Shown here piece by piece: positions 1 through 10,356 of a stretch of DNA of 64,000 nt. Each line of letters starts with the position of its first letter. The stretch's first letter is position 1. A program made the translations under genes and the position numbers. The stretch comes from Paraphaeosphaeria minitans (lineage: Eukaryota > Ascomycota > Dothideomycetes > Pleosporales > Didymosphaeriaceae), in NCBI GenBank assembly GCA_015832175.1, contig WJXW01000013.1, positions 1,674,001-1,738,000 of the forward strand. Reading direction: 5' to 3'. Under the pieces are notes generated by a model. The model was not told the origin of the DNA. It did no database searches and saw only the letters and a program-made list of their open reading frames with translations.

Positions 1-120
1 TTCTATTCTAGAATCTGTTGGCGGAAGGTGTCCCGCAGCGCACCTGGCAGGCGCAACCGTACTAGCCCAATCTATATAGGCAACCCGCTGGGAAAAACAA
101 TCTATCACTTTTACACTTAA
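1..120. other. GC-rich, non-RIP edge
   Basis: This short stretch contains CpG, CpA and TpG steps (for example GCAGCGCACC and GGCAGGCGC) and looks unlike the TpA-saturated DNA that follows. No reading frame or repeat is recognised. It may be the inner edge of the mutated block or a patch that escaped mutation. Confidence 0.5.
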
Positions 121-560
121 CTTCATATTTTTATATAGTTATAAGCCTAGAGCTCTACTACCTACTGATTTACATGCGCTATATAGCTATCGCACCCTTT
201 ATTATCTATAGCTACTTGCCGTAGCTTTGCTAAGATTATTACTATCACTAACGCTACTTTGTTAACCACTGGACCTCTCTAGAACGAGAGAGCCTATTTA
301 ATTACTACTACATTTTATAGTAACTCCTACTAACGCGTTTAAATAGCCTTAAACTACGCTGTTTAATTACTAGCACTAAGTTACTTAATACTAGTAGTTT
401 ATATTTATAATATAATAATATTAGCTTTTTTATTTAAACTAGACCTCGCGTGTAATAGGCTTAATACTTAGGAAGCCAAATTACTAAAAATAATACTTTT
501 ATAAATTTGTAAGAAGTAGAAGTTAAACTTCTACTACTATAGTATAAAGGTTGGCCTGCG
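121..560. other. AT-rich DNA without recognisable feature
   Basis: RIP-type TpA-rich sequence. I see no reading frame, terminal repeat or similarity to the other elements of the window. It is probably the outer part of the relic that begins near 560, but nothing specific supports that. Confidence 0.4.
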
Positions 561-865
561 ATGCAAAGTTAGAGAAACATAGGTCTAATTAGCTATTATT
601 TAAGATAGCTAATTAGGGAACTAAGAACACGAAACTAAAAAAAAACTAATAAGGATAAGATATAAATAAGGGACCTAATAGATAATTAGAGTAGTTAGAT
701 TTTTAAAATAGATTTTAGATAGAATAACTTAACTTCTTCTTTTATACTCCTTACTTAAAGCACACTATAAACACAAATATTAGTAAGGGATATAGGGCTA
801 CTTTTAAAAGGATATAGAGAAGTTTAGTAAATAGTATTTAGAGAACTAATAGAACCTATTTAGTA

Positions 866-1205
866 GACTTTTAAGTAGCTACTAGATAGCTAGAAATAAA
901 GTAATAAGACGAATAGACTTTTAAGTAGCTATTAGGTATATAGATAGATAGACTATATAGACTTTTAAGTAGTTATTAGTTATCTAGATAGACAGGTTAA
1001 TAGACTTTTAAGTAGTTACTAATTACCTAAAAATAAAATAATATACTAATAGACTTTTAGGTAGCTATCTAGTACTAGCATAGACTATATAAACTTTTAA
1101 GTAGTTATTAGTTGCCTAGGAATATAAAAATAACAGACTAATAGACTTTTAAGCAGCTATTAGGTAGAAAGAGCGATAGACTAAAGGACCTTTAAGTAGG
1201 TACTA
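866..1205 (+). repeat. degenerate tandem array, about 45-bp period, 8 units
   Basis: The core GACTTTTAAGTAGCTATTAG or a close variant recurs at 866, 916, 960, 1003, 1052, 1091, 1144 and 1187, giving spacings of 39 to 53 bp. Units are joined by variable AT-rich linkers rich in TAGATAGA. The spacings are mostly not multiples of three, so it is either a decayed minisatellite or a coding repeat that has suffered indels. Confidence 0.7.
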
Positions 1206-2271
1206 GACTCCTAGAACGAGTAAATATAATAGACCCTAAATAATTATAGTCTAAGTAATAATTAAGTTAGGGACAAAAAGAGAATAAAATATTAGTAGTA
1301 GGATTCTATTAAGCGAGATTATTATCTATATACCTAAAATTAAATCGCTAACAGAAAACCAGTATAAGAGAAAGTAGATAAGAGAAAAAAAAAAGGGAAT
1401 AAAAAAGAAAATAGACAAAATGGATTTATATAGGTTTTATAATAACCTTATTTACCTAACTATCCCTATTAAGACTAGCACTAGTTAAATAAGCTAGGGT
1501 ATTAATAATTACTTTTTAGAAGACATAGATAAAAGAAAACAGTTTAAGAATAAAAAAGTAGAAATAGAAGAAGACTTCCTCTAAAAAAGTAATATAGCTT
1601 AGTTTATTCTAAGCCTAAATAATAGTAATACACTAAGCTTTAGTAGTATTAATATTACTATCTCCCTAGAAGACTATAACTTTGAAATAGAAGGAGTAGA
1701 GTAGAGTAAGGAGCTTAAGAAGTAAAAGCTATTCTACTTCTACTTAGGCACCTACCAAAGGGATATTATAAAGCTACTAGTCTATAGAAGCACTTTAGTT
1801 AATTAAAAAAATTTTTAGAGAATACTTTACTCTAAGTACTTATTAATAGACTTAGAGTACTAAGTGTTAACTAGGGCCTACTTTAAGAGCTAGCTTAATA
1901 AAGTAAGCTAATAGCCTATTATATTAAATAACTACTTCTATAAGTTTAATAGCTATACCTAAGCTACGCTTACCTAATTATAAATTGTGTAGATAGAAGT
2001 AGAGACTCTTTTCTTTAGAGGTTTTAGCTAAGATAACAAGACTAGGTAATTAGGGCTATATAGTAGGAAAGAGATAGGTTACTATAAATCTAGTTTATTC
2101 TAAAGCTACTTTACTAGTAATCCTACTTATTCTACTACTTAGGAAGTTCTTTAAAGTATAGGAGGAAATAAGAATAGGAGGATATAAAGATTATAAAGAA
2201 GAAGTAAATACGTAAGTCTAAGAGGTTATTGCAAAGATAGGAGGACTTACCCTTACTATAGAAGAATATAA

Positions 2272-2276
2272 GTAAT
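2272..2276. repeat. CopA copy 1 left target-site duplication
   Basis: GTAAT directly left of the LTR; the same five bases follow the right LTR at 9595-9599. Confidence 0.9.
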
Positions 2277-2471
2277 TATTATGGTAAAAAGGGCTCGAAC
2301 TATTACAGGATATTTAGGAGCAGAGTTGTAAAGAATACAAAGAGCTAATTGTAGGAAAGGATGCCAAAAGGGTAGACTATATACAAAAGAAACGAGCCTC
2401 TTAGTAAGAATCCTGTAATCTAAATTAGTGGATCTAGAAAGAATCACAGAAGTGAGTGTTTTACTTTAACA
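2277..2471 (-). repeat. CopA 3' LTR (copy 1)
   Basis: 195 bp, starting TATTATGGTAAAAAGGG (from TGTTGTGG by G-to-A changes) and ending ACTTTAACA on the plus strand. It matches 9400-9594 apart from transitions. Confidence 0.92.
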
Positions 2472-2480
2472 CACCCCCTA
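2472..2480 (-). promoter_or_regulatory. CopA polypurine tract
   Basis: CACCCCCTA on the plus strand reads TAGGGGGTG on the coding strand, directly abutting the 3' LTR. That is the expected site and composition for priming plus-strand DNA. In copy 2 the tract has decayed to AGGAAGTG (49890-49897). Confidence 0.75.
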
Positions 2481-4170
2481 GGTAATCGCTTAAAGCGGAT
2501 CACCTATCCTAAGAAGTAATCTGTAATTGTCTAAATCTTTCCTAAAGATCTTTAAAAAACTGTCTAAAGGCTGTTTAAAGATTAAAAAACTATTAAGAAT
2601 TATTCTTCTAAATCTCCTTATCTTAAGAACAGTAATTCTATTACCCCCCACTTGTTGTGATAGTAAAACAATCACTATTTACCTTTTAAATTACAAATCC
2701 TATTGTGAATTATGTCTAGAATCTCTTCTTCTAGTAAGTTAGGAGCTTATAAGCGTAGCATAAAAGCCTAGAGCGTAAACGCTTTTGTTCCACTACTTTT
2801 TTCGCTTACTTCCTATTAACTATAAGGTAATTTCCCCGCTCTTACTAGCTAGCAAGTACGATAAGTAGGCGCGTTTTAATTAGGAAAGAGTAGTAGTAAG
2901 AGAAATAAGTAGTAAGGAAGGAGCGCATTTGGCGCTTAATAATTAGATAGGCAGTAGAGTATATAAGCCCTTTACTAGCGCTTAATCTTCTCTCTTTAAT
3001 CCTTTACTTTTAACACTTTAACCTCCTATCTAATTTAAGCCTACTAGTTTAAGCTTTTAAATCCTACTACCTTATAGTAGGTTATTTTCTTCTAATTATT
3101 ACCTTACGCTTTTTCTATTATTTAGAGCTTTACTAACTCTTTTAGATATCTAATAACCTAGCTAAAGCACGTGTAGTAAAGGCTGTAAAAGCTACTAAAT
3201 AAAGCTTCTAATTCTCCTACTAAGATTCTCCTACTCTACTAGCTCCTTCTACTCTAGCTCTAGGCCCTTAGCGATCGCTTAGTGCTCTTAGATAAGTAAG
3301 CTACTTAGGCTGCTTAAAGGGAGCTCTAGTAAGAAAGAGTAATAGACACTGCTATAATAACGCTTTAAGTTTAGGTAGGCGCTACTATACCTACTTTACC
3401 TACTCTTATACTACTATATATAAGGTTATCCTATTACTTTAGCTAATTTTGCTAATTGTTCCTATAGCTAGCCGCATATTTAGACTCTAGCTATAGATTT
3501 TATCTGCTATTAACTATTAGAGAGTGCTAATATAAGCTTTTATTCTAAGATTCTTTCTAGGTTTAGCTAATACTTTTTGTAGAAGAGGCTAATTACTAAG
3601 CTGTGTAAGAGGGTTAAAGTAGCCTTATAAGGTCCTTTTCCTACTAGTAGTTAGGAGGAGTAAGCTTAGTATGTAGCTACTATTCTACTCCCTCCCTCCT
3701 AGTTAATTCTTAGTAGAGGATAGGGTAATTGCCCTCCTACCCTACTTATTAAGGAGTAGCGCGGTTATAGCTAATACTCTAATTAAAATAGCTAGATAAG
3801 CAGCTTATTAGCTCTAAAGTAGGGTAGAGGCTAGGCAAGTGCTTCTCCTCCTACTAATTAAAAGAGGGGAGGCTAGGGTAAGCTATCACCTACTGCTAAT
3901 TAAAGGAGAGGTAGAGGAGGTAGATAGGGTAAGGAATTACCTACTACAGAGAGGAGGAGAGGAGGAGGATAGGGAGAATCTCCTACTACTAATTATAAGG
4001 GAGATTCTTGCACCCCTGTAATTAAGTAGAGAAAGAAGAGGGTCTATATACTTATAGATAAGCTCTTTAATCTTCTTTTTCTCTAATTCCTATTCTCCCT
4101 CTAATCTTTTCTTTCTTTTCTTTTTCTTTTCTTGTTTCTTAGCTCTAAATTAATAATTCTAGGTAGTTAA
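2481..4170 (-). other. CopA extra 3' module with possible additional ORF
   Basis: About 1.7 kb between the end of RNase H and the polypurine tract, shared with copy 2 (48130-49890) and therefore part of the element. Typical copia elements have almost nothing here. On the coding strand (clearer in copy 2) a frame rich in Lys, Arg and Glu can be followed. On the opposite strand another stop-suppressed frame runs from about 3160 to 3840. I cannot say which, if either, was translated, and no domain is recognised. A GGA/TCC-rich minisatellite sits at 3838-4010. Confidence 0.5.
3838..4010. repeat. purine/pyrimidine-rich minisatellite in CopA
   Basis: Two to three degenerate units of about 45-60 bp, each combining TACTAATTAAAAG, GGGGAGGCTAGGGTAAG and ACCTACT-like blocks, followed by a GGAGGA run. 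Copy 2 (48300-48520) carries one more unit, so unit number differs between copies. Confidence 0.6.
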
Positions 4171-4179
4171 TAGATTATT

Positions 4180-7100
4180 TCTCTACTTACCTACTCTTGT
4201 TCTATAATTATTGTGCTCGTATTTTATAGATTTAATAGCCTTTTAAATCTATTAAACTGCTAATAAGTAAGAGCCTTTATAAGGCTATCTGCTAGCATTT
4301 CGCTAGTTAGAAGATATTCTACTTAAAATAATCCTTTCGCATGCTCTTGCTGTAACTACATGTTTTAAATATCTATATAGCGTAGTTAAGTAGTAATTCT
4401 TTTATTCTTTCTAATTACTAAACGAATAGTTTAAAAATTATTACAATAGACCTTCTATAAAGATCCTAGATCTAGAGTAAGCTTAGTAAAGAATCTCTTA
4501 ATCGCTATAACTTCTTTACTTATATATTTAAGCGCTAGAAGCTCTGCTTCTATTGTTAAAGTAGTAATTGTGTTCTGTTAAGCTGCTTTCTATAGGATAG
4601 CTCCTCTAAATAATAGGATAATATATCTATAGAAAGATTGCCGTGATATTAGATTATTAGCAAATAAGGCATCTCTACATATTAGCAGATTAGGTCCATT
4701 GTAGCCACTAAAGACTATAGCCTACTATCTAGTTTAATAGAGGTAAAGGATCACATAATTAATAGCAGCAAAGTGTTCTTTACTTAAATTTGTTAGAAAG
4801 TGTAATAGCTTTAACACTATAAAGGCTATATCTAGGCGTAGCATAATTACTGTGTAGAGAGCTAATCCCACCTCTTCTTAAAAGAGCTTTATTTGTTAAG
4901 AAGTGGCTTCTCCTATGCTTAGAACAAGATCTTCTACTAATAGAGGTGTAGAAGGGAAGCTCCTAGAGTTTAAAAGGTTAAACTTTTTTATAATCTTATT
5001 AATGTAGGTATTATAGACTAGAGAAATTAATCTTACTTCTCTGTCCCTAATTACTCAAACACCTAGGAACTACTCTACTAGTCCTTTTAATTCAATCTTA
5101 TATTTATTTGTAATCTTTTTCTAAAAATCTAGGGCTTCTTTCTCTTTACTCTTGTGATAGAGAAGAAGAATGTTGTTAATATAAAATAGAATAATAATAC
5201 TTTAATTACTATTAAAGAAAAGGCATAGCTCTTCTAGCGAAGCTAAGAGTCTATAAGATTAAAGTAATCCTGTAAATTCCTTATACTAAAGAAGTAGTAA
5301 ATCTCTTAAGCTATACAAAGCTTAATTTAATCTTATACACTTTCCTAGCTTTTTAAAACTATTAGGTAATTTATAAGTTACTAGATTAGCGGCTGTAATA
5401 AAAGCATTTAGAAACGCTCCTACTATATTAAATTATAAGATTTCTAGATTAAATTCTGCTGCTAGAGCTACAGCTAATTAAAAAGATCTTGCTGCTAGGG
5501 TAGTAGTATAGGTAGAGTAGAGAGTATTCTTTTTCTAAAGATCTTCTTTTATAATAATTTGAGCTTTACACTTTTTAAAGTATCTGTTTTAATTAAACTT
5601 GTAGGTAAAGACCTACTTTAAAAGGAGTAGTCGCTCTAACACCTCTAATTATTTAATCTCTATCTAGGTACCTTTATCTTATAAAGTTGAGATCTCCTTA
5701 TAAGCGGTAAGGAGGAATAGCTTCCTATATAAATAATTATAAAGGTGTTTCTATAAGGTTAGCTCTAGTGTAAGCTTGTCTCTGTAAGTCTAAGCTGCAT
5801 AAGACGCTCTAGGCGCCTTTCTAAGTATAGAAGCAAATACTATCGCATTTAGTGTAATATATTCTTCTTACTTAGACTAGGCCTCTACTACTCTTAGTAT
5901 AAACGTGTGCTCTAATATTATATTAAGATTACTTTAAAGATAATTAGTAATTAGTGTATAAGCACCTAGCTTCTACCTACCCTCTAGCTAATTATCCTAA
6001 TTATTTTGCTTCTTTAATTTTTATAATAGCAGATAGCGATTTATTAGTTAGTTAATTTCTAGTGCTTTACTACAATTTCGCCTACTTATTCTACTTGCCT
6101 CTAAATAGATCTGCCTTTACCTTTAGCGCGCTAGTAGGTTATCTGCTTTATCTAGCGTAATTAAGTTATCTACGCCAGGTTAATCAGCAACCTAATTAGT
6201 TTCTACTAATAAATAGGGTATTAAATCCCTAGATTCTGGCGGGCTAGCTCTCCTAGTGGTGTTCTAGTGGCTGCCAGATATCTTTTAATCGCTTAATAGA
6301 TTACCCCTAAAATCACCTAGCTCTAGTGTCTAATTAGGGGTTATAAGTCCTATGCTTCCTTTCCTACTTAAGCGAATTCTTAGCTGCTAGCTAGCTAAGC
6401 CTATAGCTCACTTAGTAGTAAGTACTTTAAGTTCCTAATTGCTTAGCTAGCCTACTTTGCTTTTAATTACTTAAGGGTTACCTATAAGTCTAGTAGTAGT
6501 TCTTATATACTTATTTATTTTAGGAAGAATATTAAGCGCGTTTTTATACGCTTCTCCTAGATTATTTAGCTCTCCTTTTTAGAGGCTTTCTACTATTTTT
6601 AACGCTTCTATCTTTAGAATAGATTATTCCTCTAATTCTTTATAGAATAAGGACTTATTAAACTTTACGTTTTGTGTAGTAATCACCTAATTAAGCTAGA
6701 GAATCTATATTTAGTAGATATTAGAAGCTTTGTAGCCTACTAGGTATCTAATATAGCCCCTAGGATTTACTTTAAATCCTCTTCTATCTCGCCTAGCTGT
6801 ACGCTGCTAATCTAAAGGGTAAGCTTAGTAGCTATAGGTATAGACAGCACTCTAGTTTAGACAAAGATTAGCTGTCCTATATTGTGTTTTTACTAGTTTA
6901 AAATAATAAAAATATTGTCTAAACTAAGTATCTAACGTTTTATTAGGTAATTAATAGCCTAATACTAGGCTAGGAATTATTCCTTAGAGCTAGCATACCG
7001 CTTATATAATTTTAGGCTAGAGATTTAATAGTAGATTTGCGCTTATTTATATTTTAATTACTTTTATTATAAGCTCTTAGCCTACTCTTTCGGTAGCGCC

Positions 7101-9266
7101 ATTAGGCTTATACGTATAGGGCGGTAGTCTGCTAATTATTATTCCTTCCTAATCAGCCCAAAATTTGTACTAGGATTTCCCTCTCTATAGAAGTGTTGCT
7201 ATATTATTGTCCTAGTGGATTTTTGTAATTTAAAGCTTATATTTTGTATTAACAAGAGCTAAGAAATCCTACTACACTCTTATTATCTTAGAAAGCGTCT
7301 TTGTTCTAAGATTAAAAATATAAGGTTTTTTACTAAAATCTTCTTTAATTAGTAAAACCTAGTTTTCTCTATTTTAAGTAGTAGGCATATTAAATAGATC
7401 CTAAGATAATAAGTGAAATAGCCTAAGTAATTATTCTCTAGGTCTCTTAGAAATTACCTAGGTTACGTGTGTAGTAGCACAGTGCTTATAATCCTTCCTT
7501 AATATTCTAGTGATCTTTATACCTTAGGCTGCAGTTACTAGAGCTTATAGGGCTCTACTTCCTATATGCCCTACTTAAAGGTGCTAGAGGTCCTTAGAAT
7601 CTAATCTTTTAATATTAACCTAGGATAATCCTTTAGTGGTCACACTTATAACAATTAGACAAGAGCGGATTAGCTTATATTATAGGAAAGTAAGGTTATG
7701 CTCGTATTTTAGGTCTACTAAGATAACGCTTTATTCTAGGCTTCTAATTCTAAGAGTGTGATCTAAACTAAGGTACTAAATCTTTGCTTTCTTTAAAAGA
7801 GCTTCTAATATAATATTTATATAAAAGCCTTCTACTACTCTTACTTCTTAGAGTAGCAGATTTTCTGTAAATCTCCTATTTTTCCTATACAAAGCGTTCT
7901 TAATTAGTCTATTACTAATTCCTAAGATTAGGAGGCTTTATGTACCTGCCTCTACACTCTTGTTTAATAATTAAAACGTCCTAGGAATAAGTCTTTTACA
8001 ATTATTAACTAGGTGAACTGCTGTAGCACTGTCTAGTATTATACATTCTAACAGAGGATAAGCGTTAGAATATAGAGTAGAGTAGACACCTAATACTCTA
8101 TTGTCTGTAGGCAGATTAAATAGGTTTAGTAGAGTAGCAGTAATACTACTAGGATACTTAATAGTCTTAGTAGAGGATTATTTCTTATTCTATTCTGCCT
8201 TTGTGATCGCATTACAAAGGTTTAACCACTTAGGCTACTTAAGTTAATTAAGAATCTCTAATTTTTCTTTATTAGTGAGATTAAATAACAATGTTCTATC
8301 CTAGGGTAATCTAGCTATCGCGGTTTAAAGTCTTCAGCACTCTATTAGTTTCTACCTATAAGTATAGGGCTTACAGGGACAGTTTAGTTGTTTCTTTATC
8401 TAATTAGATAAACTAGAACTATTAGAGTTAGTAGATTGTCTTAATAATCTATTAAAAGTGGCGAATACCCCACTTATTTTATTAGAACTAGATTAGATTA
8501 AATGCTCTTAGATAAGCGCCGAAAATACCTTCCCTAGATTGTCTAGTGTAATCTAATTCTGTCCTAGCGTCTTATTCTGGATTAGCTGTTAGTTTATTAA
8601 TTAGGCCTAATCTGGTGCTATACGCGCGGCGATTATATTTAGGAAATCTTAGGTAGTAAGCAGTCTGCTAATTTCGCTGATTAAGTAGGTCTTCGCTTTT
8701 TAATAGAGGAGCTACCACTCTTTAAACTAGGTCTTAGGACTTTATCTTGCCTGCTTAGCCTTCTTAAGATAAGCGCGGTATAAAGCTTAAACATTATTCT
8801 GTGTAGCTCCTTTATTTAGTGCGAGATCTTCCTTTAAGAGTTAAATTAGGAACTAAAGCGTAGTTTAGCGTGTATTAACTAGAGTAATTATGGCAGGAGT
8901 AAGTAGATTAGGCGATACTATAGCGTTTACCTAAGTCTAGATATTCTATATTTTAGTATAGTCTACTTGCTAGTCTAAAACTACTACTCTGTATTCTGCT
9001 ATTTGTAAAGGAAAGCTCTTCTTATCTATTTTATACTTAGTAAGCTCTGCTTTGTATAATTAAATACTCACTATAAAGGCTGTATCCGCAATTAGTAATA
9101 GTTTCTATAGGAGCAGAGGTTGTTCTAGCTTTGCGTAATTAATTGCTAGAGCGTTAATTGCCTCTAGGTTAATTTAGTTCTAGATTCCTTTCAAGTTTAC
9201 TTAGAATTAAAGCTAGATAAACTAGTAGAGCTAGCTAGCGCAATTAATAAGCTATACTTCTGCTAT
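4180..9266 (-). pseudogene. CopA copy 1 Gag-Pol relic
   Basis: Decayed polyprotein read on the minus strand from 9266 (former ATG, now ATA) to near 4180. Gag lies at about 9266-8150. A protease-like LDS(A)TAVHL stands near 8013-8050. Integrase spans about 7750-6900 and ends with PYTYKPNGATERVG (7083-7122), the conserved Glu region, which here keeps the canonical Asn-Gly that copy 2 has lost. RT lies at about 5700-5000 with FYINNILLLY at 5170-5187, where FY-x-DD-I-L is expected and both Asp are now Asn through G-to-A change. RNase H occupies about 4700-4250. Stops are almost all TAA or TAG at Gln or Trp positions. Identification as copia Pol is firm; exact domain limits are approximate. Confidence 0.88.
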
Positions 9267-9382
9267 TTTAATAATTTTTGTAATTAGAAATAGGGGGTTA
9301 TATTGTAGAGAGGTTCTAAATAGAGTGTTGTATAATAATTTAAGCGTTGCTAAGTAGGTAGGGAGAATTATCTTATGTTCTA

Positions 9383-9399
9383 AGCGCCAGGCTTATAAC
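9383..9399 (-). promoter_or_regulatory. CopA primer-binding site, half-tRNA type
   Basis: The coding strand directly after the 5' LTR reads GTTATAAGCCTGGCGCTT. Its complement resembles the D-arm to anticodon part of eukaryotic initiator tRNA-Met (AAGCGC...GGCTCATAAC) rather than a tRNA 3' end, which would give TGG. Drosophila copia is known to prime this way. The match is from memory and includes one probable RIP change and small gaps. Confidence 0.55.
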
Positions 9400-9594
9400 T
9401 GTTGTGGTAAAAAGGGCTTAAACTATTATAGGATATTCAGGAGCAGAGTCATAAAGAATACAAAGAGCTGATTGTAGGAAAGGATACCGAAAGGGTAGAC
9501 TATATACAAAAGAAATGAGCCTCTTGGCAAGAATCCCGTGATCTGAATTAGTGGATCCAGAAAGAATCACGGAAGTGAGTGTTTTACTTTAACA
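9400..9594 (-). repeat. CopA 5' LTR (copy 1)
   Basis: 195 bp, bounded by TG...CA. This is one of the least mutated CopA LTRs: it keeps TGTTGTGGTAAAAAGGGC at one end and GAGTGTTTTACTTTAACA at the other. Confidence 0.93.
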
Positions 9595-9599
9595 GTAAT
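9595..9599. repeat. CopA copy 1 right target-site duplication
   Basis: GTAAT, matching 2272-2276. Confidence 0.9.
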
Positions 9600-10118
9600 A
9601 GAAGGCTTCTATACCTACTACTACTAGTCTTATTCTTAATAAGCTAGTGAATAACTAATACGCTTTTAATAAGCTTATAGGGCTAACCTTTTATATAGAA
9701 CGTAATAATAGGTTATTTAAAAGCTCCTATAACCTAATTATAAACCCTAGTATAGGTATCTAGATAATTCGCGATTAGGAATACTAAGCCTAGACTTATA
9801 GAACCTATAGAGAGACTAGAGATATAATAAAGGACTGCCCCTAGCGCTAAGGCCTTATTAAAAGAGGTTAGTACTATAAAAACTTTAATACTAATAGCTA
9901 GTTTTTTAACTTCTATTTTAGCCTTAAATACCTTTAGATAGAGAAATCTAGGGGACCTATACTCTATTTTTTAAGATATATATCGCTCTAGTACCTTTTT
10001 AGAAAAATTAAGTAGTACTTTAATATTACTAATAAAGATTTAGAGAAGAATTTTAGCTAGATACTAAATCTAGAAAGTAAGAAAGCCTCTACTAATCTTA
10101 AATATAAAATAGGCTAAT
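9595..10118 (+). pseudogene. unidentified coding relic, segment 2
   Basis: Direct continuation of the relic that ends at 2276. After removing CopA copy 1 and one copy of GTAAT, the frame reads EEYKQQKASIPTTTSLILNK across the junction (Q marks TAA or TAG). It continues through IGLTFYIERNNRLF, TYRETRDIIKDCP near 9810-9840, GPILYFLRYIS near 9955 and KKASTNLKYKIG up to the GagC copy 1 insertion at 10119. Family not recognised. The residues are consistent with a folded, moderately charged protein, but I see no catalytic signature. Confidence 0.45.
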
Positions 10119-10356
10119 TATAGGTTCGGCTTAATCTGCAATTAAGCATTTAAGGGTTAATAGTATACTATTGTATAAAGGGTAAGAAGTAGGTTTAATT
10201 AATTACGTCTGGTTTATTATACAAAGGGACGCTAAGGGCCTTATAAAGTCTCTGCCTCTTAGTGCTAACCTAAGCAGTGGGTCCTTATATAGGTCCCTAT
10301 AGGTAGGTAGGCCCTTACTTTACTTAGTGCTACTTATATAATAAACTATATAGATA
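10119..10356 (-). repeat. GagC 3' LTR (copy 1), short form
   Basis: 238 bp, TATAGGTTCGGC to TAGATA. It lacks the 74-bp internal tandem duplication present in the 312-bp LTRs at 42379, 45073 and 59241. Confidence 0.85.

Larger units (their letters stand above)
560..2276 (+). pseudogene. unidentified coding relic, segment 1
   Basis: I do not recognise this gene. If TAA and TAG are read as former Gln or Trp codons, a plus-strand frame runs from about 1420 (MDLYRFYNN) through LEDYNFEIEG and LFYFYLGTYQRDI near 1730. Near 2030 the best-looking frame shifts, and from there EEIRIGGYKDYKEEV and IGGLTLTIEEYK lead to the CopA copy 1 insertion. It resumes at 9600 with KASIPTTTSLILNKL, so the relic predates CopA. 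The frame switch may be an intron or an indel. Lysine-rich stretches lie near 1350-1420. Upstream is an imperfect tandem array (866-1205). An old DNA transposon, a LINE or a host gene family are all possible; no catalytic motif is visible. Confidence 0.4.
2277..9594 (-). mobile_element. CopA copy 1, full-length Ty1/copia retrotransposon
   Basis: A complete element of 7318 bp in reverse orientation. It has two 195-bp LTRs (2277-2471 and 9400-9594) and a perfect 5-bp target duplication GTAAT at 2272-2276 and 9595-9599. Next to the 3' LTR (left side) the minus strand has a purine tract (2472-2480), and next to the 5' LTR (right side) there is a primer-binding site (9383-9399). The coding order on the minus strand is Gag, protease, integrase, RT, RNase H, which defines Ty1/copia, followed by about 1.7 kb of extra 3' sequence. 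It is heavily mutated by RIP and no frame is open. Other copies lie at 39711-50091 and from 59593. Confidence 0.93.

Noticed and set aside
866..1205. CRISPR-like array
   Set aside because: Units are degenerate, spacing is irregular, spacers are not unique and the context is fungal transposon DNA.
560..2276. Assignment of the relic to a DUF3435/tyrosine recombinase, Tad1-like LINE or KDZ transposase
   Set aside because: No catalytic Arg/His/Tyr set, no endonuclease or YxDD motif and no zinc knuckle could be found in the readable frames.
2256..2742. Small open frames at 2256-2447 (minus) and around 2490-2742
   Set aside because: They lie across the CopA 3' LTR and adjacent low-complexity sequence, are not preserved in CopA copies 2 and 3, and have the composition of chance frames in AT-rich DNA.
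3839..4021. 60-codon open frame on the plus strand
   Set aside because: It is produced by the GGA/CTA minisatellite and differs in length between CopA copies.
10119..10356. Terminal inverted repeats of a DNA transposon
   Set aside because: The GagC repeat occurs as direct copies flanking the interior with 5-bp duplications, so these are LTRs.
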